Assembly: GCA_945926565.1 (NCBI GenBank) | Contig: CAMELY010000003.1 | Location: 1-25,333, forward strand | DNA length: 25,333 bases | DNA from: an uncultured Clostridia bacterium | GTDB lineage: Bacteria; Bacillota; Clostridia; Oscillospirales; Oscillospiraceae | Direction of reading: 5' to 3' | In this document: positions 7,073 to 13,706 of the stretch, one piece after another | Position numbering within the stretch: position 1 is the stretch's first letter | How the letters are laid out: the number at the start of each line of letters is the position of its first letter | Position numbers and translations under genes: made by a program | Notes under the pieces: generated by a model | Told to the model about the DNA's origin: nothing | Database searches by the model: none | What the model saw: only the letters and a program-made list of their open reading frames with translations

Positions 7073-8431
7073 ATGCACGAAAACCACGAAAAGCTGGACC
7101 GGCTGGGCCGGGCCATTCTCTCCTCCGCCCGGAACGAGATCTATCTGAATATGCGCTTTCTGGATATCGCCCTGTCCGGGCTGGACTACGCCATGAATCT
7201 GAATACCCCCACGGTGGGGACAGACGGCTTTTCCATCCAGTTCAACCCCCGGCACCTGATTGAGCTCTACCAGCAGGATCTGGTGCTATTGAACCGGGTC
7301 TACCTCCACATGCTGCTCCACTGCCTGCTCCGGCACCCGCTGAACCGGGAGGGCCGGGAGGAGGACCGGTGGAACCTGGCCTGTGACATCGCGGTGGAGT
7401 CCATTCTGGACTCCATCGACAACCGGTGCCTCAACCTGCTCCAGTCCAACCTCCGGGAGGACACCTATGCCGATCTGAAGGAGGAGGTGCCTGTCCTCAC
7501 CGCCGAGGCGGTCTACCGTTGGCTGGGCCAGGAGAAGTGGGACTATGCCGCCCAGTTCGCCCTGATCCGGGAGTTTCGCCGGGATGATCACCGGTTCTGG
7601 CCCCCCGATGAACAGGACAACCGGAATCAGAACCAGCCGGAGAACCGGCCCGGCGAGGGGGAGGACGACTCCGACCGCCGTCAGGAGCTGGAGGACAAGT
7701 GGCGGCAGCTGAGCGAAAAGACTCAGACCAATCTGGAGACCTTTTTTGCCGACCACGGGGATCAGGCGGGGGACATTCTGCAGTCCCTCACCATCGAGAA
7801 CCGGGAGCGGTACGACTACCGCCAGTTTCTCCGCCGGTTTGTCACCGCCCGGGAGGAGATGCGGGTGGATCAGGACACCTTTGACTACGCCTACTACGCC
7901 CTGGGCCTGGAGCTCTACGGGGACATTCCCCTCATCGAGCCATTGGAGTACCGGGAGAGCCGGAAGATCCGGGATTTTGTCATCGTGGTGGACACCTCCG
8001 ACTCCTGCTCGGATGGGGTGATTCAGCGCTTTCTGGAGGAGACCCGGTCTGTTCTCTCGGCGGAGGAGCTGTTTTTCGAAAACGCCAATCTGCACATCAT
8101 CCAGGCGGACGCCGGGGTGCAGATGGACACGGTGGTGCACTCCGCCCGGGAGCTGGAGGCTCTGTGTCAGGACTTCCGGGTGCGGGGCCTGGGAGGCACC
8201 GACTTCCGGCCTGCCTTCGACTATGTGAACCGGCTGGTGGAGGAGGGGGAGCTGACCGACCTCAAGGGGCTGCTCTACTTCACCGACGGCTTCGGCACCT
8301 TCCCGGAGCGCAAGCCGGACTACGACGTGGCCTTCGTCTTCTTCCGGGAGGACTACCAGGCGCCCGAGACGCCCCCTTGGGCCATCCGGGTGGTGCTGGG
8401 GCCGGAGGAACTGGAGGAGCTCCCCTCATGA
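7073..8431 (+). CDS. DUF2201-type VWA protein with metallopeptidase-like N-terminal domain
   Basis: A 452-residue cytoplasmic protein. The N-terminal part matches the putative metallopeptidase domain that precedes DUF2201: H79-M-L-L-H83 and H88, then WNLACDIAVESIL. The usual HExxH glutamate is Met80, so peptidase activity is doubtful. A charged Gln/Asp/Glu linker (about 180-230) leads to a VWA domain with a complete metal-ion-dependent adhesion site: D307-T-S309-D-S311, T376 in GGTDF, and D405 in FTDGFG. Such proteins act with MoxR AAA+ ATPases as adaptor or substrate-binding subunits. The start at 7073 has AAGGAAA close upstream and gives a 10-base gap from the nucleotidyltransferase gene. 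Its partner ATPase is at 10061, with one regulator gene in between. Confidence 0.88.
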   Translation: MHENHEKLDRLGRAILSSARNEIYLNMRFLDIALSGLDYAMNLNTPTVGTDGFSIQFNPRHLIELYQQDLVLLNRVYLHMLLHCLLRHPLNREGREEDRWNLACDIAVESILDSIDNRCLNLLQSNLREDTYADLKEEVPVLTAEAVYRWLGQEKWDYAAQFALIREFRRDDHRFWPPDEQDNRNQNQPENRPGEGEDDSDRRQELEDKWRQLSEKTQTNLETFFADHGDQAGDILQSLTIENRERYDYRQFLRRFVTAREEMRVDQDTFDYAYYALGLELYGDIPLIEPLEYRESRKIRDFVIVVDTSDSCSDGVIQRFLEETRSVLSAEELFFENANLHIIQADAGVQMDTVVHSARELEALCQDFRVRGLGGTDFRPAFDYVNRLVEEGELTDLKGLLYFTDGFGTFPERKPDYDVAFVFFREDYQAPETPPWAIRVVLGPEELEELPS

Positions 8432-8472
8432 CTGCGGGACGGGAGGAAAAACGAATTTTTTTCCGAAAAGTC

Positions 8473-8501
8473 TTGACTGTCAAGCCCCTTGATACCATAA
8501 A
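8473..8501 (+). promoter_or_regulatory. Promoter with MerR-style dyad between -35 and -10 boxes
   Basis: TTGACT (8473-8478) and CATAAA (8496-8501) flank a perfect TCAAG-CCC-CTTGA dyad (8480-8492). MerR proteins bind dyads in exactly this spacer position, and the gene downstream encodes a MerR-type regulator, so autoregulation is likely. The -10 placement is approximate: a MerR-type longer spacer of 18-20 bp is possible if the -10 is shifted by one to three bases. Confidence 0.6.
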
Positions 8502-8535
8502 CTGAGGCCGGAAACAGAACAAGGGGGTCGGTTTT

Positions 8536-9996
8536 ATGACAATCAAAGAGGCCGAGGAGCGCTCCGGCATGGCCCGGGCCAACATCCGGTTCTATGAGAC
8601 GGAGGGCCTGCTCTCCCCGCTGCGGGAGGCCAACGGCTACCGGAATTATACAGAGGCGGATCTGGAACTGCTGCTGCGGATCAAACTGCTGCGGACGCTG
8701 GGCATCTCTCTGGAGGAGACCAAGTCTCTCAGCCAAGGGGAGGAGGAACTGGCCGACGCCCTGGACAAACGCCTGGTTCAGCTCAGTCGGGAGCAGGCGG
8801 AGCGGGTTCGGGCGGAGGCCGTTTGCCGCAGTATGCGGGAGGCCAATGTCCGGTTTGAGACGCTGGACGCCCAGCGCTATCTGGATGCCTTTACTTCCGG
8901 CCCGGAGCAGGTTCGGCCTGCCGCGGACGCTCTGGCGGCGGATCAGCTGCCCAAGGTGCGCTCCCCCTGGCGGCGGTATTTTGCAAGGAGCTTTGACCTG
9001 CTGCTCTGCGGCGCCCTTTGGAACGCAGTGCTCGGCCTGGGAATGAACATCAACGTCCTCAACCGGGCTGCCGGTTGGCAGATCGTGGACGGAGTGGTGG
9101 AGCTTGTGCTTTTGCTGCTGCTGGAGCCCCTGTTTCTCACCCTGCTGGGGGCTACCCCCGGCAAGTGGCTTCTGGGGCTGCGGATCACCGATCAGAATGA
9201 CCAGCGACTCAGCTATCAGGCTGCCTTTACCCGAACCTGCTGGGTGCTGTGGAGGGGGCTGGGCTTTCAGATTGTCATCTACGATCTGGTGCGTCTCTGG
9301 AAGAGCTACAAGGCCTGCCAGGCCGGGGAGACGCTGGAGTGGGAGTATGAGTCCGACTCTGTCCTCACCCTCCGGGACGAGCGGCCCTGGCGGAACATAG
9401 CGATGGGGGCGGCCTTTGTCCTGGTGATCGGAGTTCAGGTTTTGACCGCCCGGATGGCCGGAATGCCCCGGAACCGGGGAGAAATCACGGTGGCGGAGTT
9501 CTGCGAGAACTATAACCGTCTGGCGGCGTACTATGAGGTGGAGACAGACTCTTCTCTGGACAGCCAGGGCAGCTGGCTGGCGGTAGAGCAGGAGAGCGGG
9601 GCCTTCGTGATTCACCTGGGCGGCGAGCTTGCCCCGCCGGAGTACCGCTTCACCGAGGAAGACGGCGCCATGACCGGGATGGCGTTTACCGTTACCCTGG
9701 AAAACAGTGATGTGTGGGCCCCGAGCTATCAGGACGAGATGACCCTGTCCGCCCTCTCCTTTGTGGGCGCCCAGGCGGACTGCCTGCCCCTGGACGGGGA
9801 GCTGGCGGCTTTGATCCGGCAGATCTCAGAGCACCCCTTTGAAGACGTTCAGGAGACCCTCCACGGCGTCACGGTCACCTGTGAGGTGGACTATTCCGGC
9901 TATTTTGATGCAGGTATGGGCGCCCTGATCCCGGAGGAGGACGCGGAGACGGCATACAGGTTCCATTTTTCGATGGAGCGGACGGACAGAACATAA
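8536..9996 (+). CDS. MerR-family DNA-binding domain fused to RDD membrane domain
   Basis: A 486-residue fusion. Residues 1-70 are a MerR winged helix (MTIKEAEERSGMARANIRFYE start, then GLLSP and YRNYTEADL), followed by a dimerisation-like helix (about 75-115). From 143 an RDD domain begins: R147/R151 before the first hydrophobic helix, D154 inside it, a second helix ending at ATPGKWLLGLRI (206-217), and possibly a third helix at 234-255. Another clear hydrophobic segment follows at 286-308, then a soluble acidic domain (309-486) of unknown type. It would be a membrane-bound one-component regulator; whether the tail is inside or outside depends on whether three or four helices span. AAGGGGG lies 8 bases before the ATG. 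It has its own promoter with a dyad and lies between the VWA and MoxR genes, so it may control the ATPase gene 64 bases downstream. Confidence 0.88.
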   Translation: MTIKEAEERSGMARANIRFYETEGLLSPLREANGYRNYTEADLELLLRIKLLRTLGISLEETKSLSQGEEELADALDKRLVQLSREQAERVRAEAVCRSMREANVRFETLDAQRYLDAFTSGPEQVRPAADALAADQLPKVRSPWRRYFARSFDLLLCGALWNAVLGLGMNINVLNRAAGWQIVDGVVELVLLLLLEPLFLTLLGATPGKWLLGLRITDQNDQRLSYQAAFTRTCWVLWRGLGFQIVIYDLVRLWKSYKACQAGETLEWEYESDSVLTLRDERPWRNIAMGAAFVLVIGVQVLTARMAGMPRNRGEITVAEFCENYNRLAAYYEVETDSSLDSQGSWLAVEQESGAFVIHLGGELAPPEYRFTEEDGAMTGMAFTVTLENSDVWAPSYQDEMTLSALSFVGAQADCLPLDGELAALIRQISEHPFEDVQETLHGVTVTCEVDYSGYFDAGMGALIPEEDAETAYRFHFSMERTDRT

Positions 9997-10060
9997 TGAG
10001 GGAGGCCCGCCGGTGAGCGGCCGGCGGTGTGAGCATACAACCAAAGGAGATTGCAGCAGC

Positions 10061-11554
10061 ATGAATATCAAACAGGCGAAAGAACAGGTAAAGAACACGG
10101 TCAAGGCCTACCTGGCCAAGGACGAGCACGGACGCTGGCTGGTGCCGGTGGTGGCCCAGCGGCCCATCCTGCTCATGGGCCCTCCGGGGGTGGGCAAGAC
10201 GGCCATCGCCCAGCAGGCGGCCCAGGAGTGTGGGGTGGCCCTGGTGAGCTACACCATGACCCACCACACCCGGCAGTCCGCCATCGGCCTGCCCAGCATC
10301 CACATCGCCTCCTATGGGGACAAGACCTTCCAGGTCACCGAGTACACCATGAGCGAGATCATCGCCAGTGTCTACCGGGCTATGGAGGAGACCGGGCTCA
10401 AGACCGGCATCCTCTTCCTGGACGAGGTGAACTGCGTCTCCGAGACCCTGGCTCCCGCCATGCTGCAGTTCCTCCAGTGCAAGACCTTCGGCGGCCACAC
10501 CCTGCCTGAGGGATGGGTCATTGTGGCGGCGGGCAATCCCCCGGAGTACAACCGCTCTGTCCGGGACTTTGACATTGTCACTCTGGACCGGGTCCGGCGG
10601 CTGGACATCCAGGCGGCCTATCAGCCCTGGAAGGAGTACGCCTACCTCCGGCAGGTATCCCCGGTGATCATGGCCTATCTGGAGCTCAAGCCCCAGAACT
10701 TCTACAAGCTGGAGACCACGGTGGACGGCAAGCGGTTTGCCACCGCCCGGGGCTGGGAGGACCTGTCCCGGCTGATCACTGTCAGCCAGCAGCTGGAGCT
10801 GCCGGTGGACGAGGGGGTGGTGGCCCAGTATATCCAGTACCCCGCCATTGCCAAGGATTTCGCCAACTATTACGACCTCTATCTGAAATATCAGTCCGAC
10901 TACGATGTGGAGGCGATCCTCTCCGGCCACCTGACGGAAAAGACGGTGAACCGGCTGCGCACCGCACCCTTTGACGAGCGGCTCTCCGCCCTGTCCCTGG
11001 TGCTGGACGGGCTGTTCCGCTCCTGTCGGGAGGCCAATGAGGCGGACGCCTATGTGACCGCCCTCCACCAGCGGCTCAAGGGGCTGATGGGCGCCCTGGA
11101 GACGGGCACCGTGGAGGAGGCTTTTGCCCCCGCCCTGGAGGGTCTGCGTCTGGTGCTGGAGGAGAAGCGCCGTTCCGGCCTGCTGGAGCCCGCCGAGGAG
11201 CTGCGGCTGAACCGGGTACTGGACACTTTGGAGGATTACCGCCAGCAGCTCCGCCGGGCGGAGCTGGAGGGGCGTGCCGCCGCTGATCGGGTGCGCACCT
11301 GGTTCCGGGCCGCTGTGGCGGAGCGGAAGGAGGCCATCCAGAACGGCTCTCTCCGGCTGGACCGGGCCTTCCGCCTCATCGAGACCGCCTTCGGCGAGGG
11401 TCAGGAGCTGGTTATCTTCCTCACCGAGCTGACCATGAACTACTATTCCATGAAGTTTATCACCGACAACGGCTGTGAGAAATTTTCCGGCTATAACCGG
11501 GAGCTGCTGCTGGGGGGGCGGCAGAAGTCCATTCTGGACGAGCTGAAGCAGTAA
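10061..11554 (+). CDS. MoxR-type AAA+ ATPase
   Basis: A 497-residue ATPase. Walker A is GPPGVGKT (residues 40-47), Walker B ILFLDEVN (D121, E122), and sensor-1 N159 lies in AAGNPPEYN. The arginine-finger region LDRVRRLDI follows. The C-terminal half, beyond the AAA+ core, is long and helical with charged coiled segments (about 330-430). MoxR ATPases remodel or assemble protein complexes and usually partner with a VWA protein, here most likely the 7073 gene. The ATG at 10061 follows AAAGGAGA by 10 bases; the in-frame GTG at 10013 lacks a site. No separate promoter was recognised in the 64-base gap after the MerR-RDD gene, so co-transcription with it is likely. Confidence 0.93.
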   Translation: MNIKQAKEQVKNTVKAYLAKDEHGRWLVPVVAQRPILLMGPPGVGKTAIAQQAAQECGVALVSYTMTHHTRQSAIGLPSIHIASYGDKTFQVTEYTMSEIIASVYRAMEETGLKTGILFLDEVNCVSETLAPAMLQFLQCKTFGGHTLPEGWVIVAAGNPPEYNRSVRDFDIVTLDRVRRLDIQAAYQPWKEYAYLRQVSPVIMAYLELKPQNFYKLETTVDGKRFATARGWEDLSRLITVSQQLELPVDEGVVAQYIQYPAIAKDFANYYDLYLKYQSDYDVEAILSGHLTEKTVNRLRTAPFDERLSALSLVLDGLFRSCREANEADAYVTALHQRLKGLMGALETGTVEEAFAPALEGLRLVLEEKRRSGLLEPAEELRLNRVLDTLEDYRQQLRRAELEGRAAADRVRTWFRAAVAERKEAIQNGSLRLDRAFRLIETAFGEGQELVIFLTELTMNYYSMKFITDNGCEKFSGYNRELLLGGRQKSILDELKQ

Positions 11555-11567
11555 ACGAAGAAATGCG

Positions 11568-11605
11568 CCCGGGCAGATGGGAGAAAATTAGCCTGTCTGT
11601 CCGGG
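11568..11605 (+). other. Inverted repeat after the MoxR gene
   Basis: CCCGGGCAGA (11568-11577) pairs with TCTGTCCGGG (11596-11605), with one G-T wobble and an 18-base loop. There is no T-run after it, so termination here would be weak or factor-dependent. Confidence 0.4.
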
Positions 11606-11626
11606 AAAGGACTGTGCAGGATTTCG

Positions 11627-11655
11627 TTGACAGCCGGGGAGAAGAGGACTATCAT
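11627..11655 (+). promoter_or_regulatory. Promoter of the T-box leader and BASS transporter
   Basis: TTGACA (11627-11632) and TATCAT (11650-11655) are spaced 17 bp apart, giving an expected start near 11662. This is about 20 bases ahead of T-box stem I and 320 bases ahead of the coding region. Confidence 0.75.
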
Positions 11656-11679
11656 AGACACAACTTAATCCACCGCATT

Positions 11680-11928
11680 GACGAGGAAGAGTAACGGAAG
11701 GGAACACCGCAGAGAGCTGCCGGCCGGTGTAAGGCAGCGTGAGAACTTTCGAGAAAATCACCTCTGAGCTTTTGGACTGAAAGCGGGTACGCCGGGTAAG
11801 TCCAGACGGCTGACAGCCGTTATCCTGTCACCCATTGACGGATGGGAGAGGGGCCGCTTTCGGGCGGCAAAAAGAGTGGTACCGCAGAGGTTATGCCTTT
11901 GTCTCTTTGTGAGGCAAGGGCATTTTTG
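11680..11928 (+). promoter_or_regulatory. T-box riboswitch, specifier most likely AUC (isoleucine)
   Basis: This fills most of the 427-base gap before the BASS gene. Stem I: basal GAGG (11683-11686) pairs with CCTC (11761-11764). The loop-E strand AGTA (11690-11693) faces GAAA (11753-11756), and the next three bases ATC (11757-11759), followed by an A, are the specifier. CGGAAG (11695-11700) pairs with CTTTCG (11746-11751), and AGAGAG (11711-11716) is the distal bulge. The T-box motif AGAGTGGTACCGCAG lies at 11873-11887, with TGGT to pair with uncharged tRNA. The antiterminator pairs AAAGAG (11871-11876) with CTCTTT (11903-11908) and competes with the terminator. Uncharged tRNA should therefore switch transcription on. 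T-box identity is near certain; the specifier call rests on the GAAA-NNN-A alignment. Confidence 0.92.
11893..11927 (+). terminator. T-box leader terminator
   Basis: A 13-bp stem (11893-11905 with 11911-11923, two G-T wobbles) has the loop TTTGT and is followed by TTTTT. Its 5' arm overlaps the 3' arm of the antiterminator, as expected for a transcriptional T-box. Confidence 0.92.
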
Positions 11929-11981
11929 CTTTTCCGGGACGGTGCGCAGATTGAGGAAAAGATAAAAGGAGTGTTTCCAAC

Positions 11982-12929
11982 ATGAACGCATTAAAAAAAG
12001 TCACCCAATTTGTCAGCAAGTATATGGCGCTGATCGTCATTGCTGTTGCGGCGCTGGCCCTGTTTGTTCCGCAGAGCGTCAGCTTTATCAAGACCAGCTA
12101 TGTCAACACCCTGCTGGGCATTGTCATGTTCGGCATGGGCCTTACGTTGAAGCCCCACGACTTTCAAGTGGTGTTCAGCCGGCCCAAGGATGTGCTCATT
12201 GGCTGTGCCGCTCAGTTTACCATTATGCCTCTGCTGGCTTTCCTGCTGACCAAGGCGTTCCAGCTGCCGCCTGAGCTGGCAGTGGGCGTCATTCTGGTGG
12301 GTACCTGCCCCGGCGGCACCTCTTCCAATGTGATGACCTACCTCTCCAAGGGCGATGTGGCCCTGTCAGTGGGAATGACCGCCGTATCCACAGTGCTGGC
12401 GCCCTTCCTCACCCCGCTGATGACCTACTTTTATGCCGGACAGCGGGTAGATGTGGACATGGTGAGTATGTTCCTCTCTATCGTCAAGGTGGTCATTCTG
12501 CCGATTGCTCTGGGCTTTTTGGTCAACCACTTTTTCCACACCTTCACCGAGCGGGCTGTGGAGGTTCTGCCGCTGATTTCGACGACTGCGATTGTGGCCA
12601 TTGTAGCTGCCGTGGTGTCCGCCAATTCTGCCAAAATCATGACCTCCGGTTTGCTCATTCTGGCAGTGGTGATCCTGCATAATGTGCTGGGCTATACCCT
12701 GGGCTACTGTGTGGGCAAAGCCCTCAAGCTGGACACCACCAAGTGCCGGGCAATCTCCATCGAGGTGGGTATGCAGAACTCCGGTCTTGCCACCTCGCTG
12801 GCTGCCGCCCACTTTGCACAATATCCCATGGCGACGATTCCCGGCGCGGTGTTCAGCGTTTGGCATAATGTCTCCGGCGCCGTTCTGGCCAACCTCTTCG
12901 TCCGTCAGTCGGAGAGAAAACAAAAGTGA
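11982..12929 (+). CDS. Bile acid:sodium symporter family (BASS) transporter
   Basis: A 315-residue membrane protein with about nine hydrophobic helices. BASS signatures are present: GMGLTLKPHDF near residue 47, GTCPGGTSSNVMTYLSKGD (about 107-125), and EVGMQNSGLATSLA (about 258-271). The family moves organic anions with sodium; bacterial and plastid members carry bile acids, pyruvate, ketopantoate and other 2-oxo acids. The start at 11982 follows AAAAGGAGTG by about 8-10 bases. It is the only gene behind the T-box leader, so expression should rise when the cognate tRNA is uncharged. With an isoleucine specifier, a substrate that relieves isoleucine shortage is the natural reading, such as a branched-chain 2-oxo acid. 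That substrate is inferred. Confidence 0.92.
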   Translation: MNALKKVTQFVSKYMALIVIAVAALALFVPQSVSFIKTSYVNTLLGIVMFGMGLTLKPHDFQVVFSRPKDVLIGCAAQFTIMPLLAFLLTKAFQLPPELAVGVILVGTCPGGTSSNVMTYLSKGDVALSVGMTAVSTVLAPFLTPLMTYFYAGQRVDVDMVSMFLSIVKVVILPIALGFLVNHFFHTFTERAVEVLPLISTTAIVAIVAAVVSANSAKIMTSGLLILAVVILHNVLGYTLGYCVGKALKLDTTKCRAISIEVGMQNSGLATSLAAAHFAQYPMATIPGAVFSVWHNVSGAVLANLFVRQSERKQK

Positions 12930-12957
12930 CCGGCATTCCGACAGAATGCAAAAAGAC

Positions 12958-12990
12958 CGCCGCGCATCGGAGCTGCTCCGGTGCGCGGCG
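12958..12990. terminator. Bidirectional terminator between BASS and PII-like genes
   Basis: A GC-rich 15-bp stem with one G-T wobble and the 3-base loop CTG. On the minus strand it is followed by a T-run (TTTTTGC), which fits the end of the long minus-strand operon. On the plus strand the tail is ATTGTCTG, so it is weaker there. Confidence 0.8.
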
Positions 12991-13010
12991 ATTGTCTGAT
13001 GGAGTAAATT

Positions 13011-13691
13011 TCAGCCCTCTGCGTCGGCCTCCAGCAGCCGCATGCCTGCGGTACCGGTGACCGGGAGGGAGAAGACGATGGCGTGAGCCAGACGGGCCTG
13101 CTCCATAATGGCCTTCATAATGGGGTTCTTGTCTCCCCGTTTGACCACCATAAAGATCATCTCCTTCTCCATGCCCAGGGAGAAGCCGAGAAACTGCTCC
13201 GCCCGCTCCATGCCGGTGCCCTTGGCGTGGATGATGGTGCCGCCGGGGGCGTGGGCGCTGCGGGCAGCGTCCATAATGACGTCGGTGCTGCCCTGGTCGG
13301 CGATGGTGACCAGCAGCTCATATTTCGTATCCTGCAAGACGGATTCCTCCCCTTTTTCAAACTCCTGTCCGGCGGTGAGAAAGAACAGGGTGTTTTTGCC
13401 CCCTACGCTGCTCAGCGGGACGAGAAAGGTGACACCGGTGCCGGGAATGTCGATGTTCAGCTTCTTCTGAAGACCCTGCCGGATGGGCTTCCAGCGCTCC
13501 CCGGTGACAAAGGAGAAGAACACCGTCTTCTCCGAGGCCTCCAGGCCCAGATAGTCCAGCACATCGCTGACGGCGGTGCCCCGGCCGGAGGTGGTGAGCA
13601 TGATGTCAATACCCTGAGACTGGTAGAATCGGGTGAACTTTTTGGTCAGCTTCCGGTCGGTGATGGTCACCATGAGATGAAGTTCGCTCAT
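13011..13691 (-). CDS. Tandem PII-like (P-II family) regulatory protein
   Basis: A 226-residue protein built from two PII-like domains, about 1-110 and 122-215. Each has the ferredoxin-like pattern: a strand (LMVTITD, ELLVTIAD), a glycine-rich turn (SGRGTA at 35-40, AKGTGME at 156-162), then a hydrophobic strand (VFFSFVTG, EMIFMVVKRG) and a helix. Canonical GlnB has about 112 residues, so this is a duplication. The long T-loop with its modifiable tyrosine is not seen. PII proteins bind nucleotides and 2-oxoglutarate or other effectors and control transporters and enzymes. It starts 15 bases after the end of the DUF1538 gene, with GGGAGGGG upstream, and is the last gene of the operon. Control of the DUF1538 membrane protein is a reasonable inference. 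Confidence 0.85.
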   Translation of the reverse strand: MSELHLMVTITDRKLTKKFTRFYQSQGIDIMLTTSGRGTAVSDVLDYLGLEASEKTVFFSFVTGERWKPIRQGLQKKLNIDIPGTGVTFLVPLSSVGGKNTLFFLTAGQEFEKGEESVLQDTKYELLVTIADQGSTDVIMDAARSAHAPGGTIIHAKGTGMERAEQFLGFSLGMEKEMIFMVVKRGDKNPIMKAIMEQARLAHAIVFSLPVTGTAGMRLLEADAEG

Positions 13692-13706
13692 GTCGCTTCC
13701 CCTCCC

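Noticed and set aside
11555..11640. Inverted repeat after MoxR as an intrinsic terminator
   Set aside because: The stem is good but the loop is 18 bases and no T-run follows; kept only as an inverted repeat.
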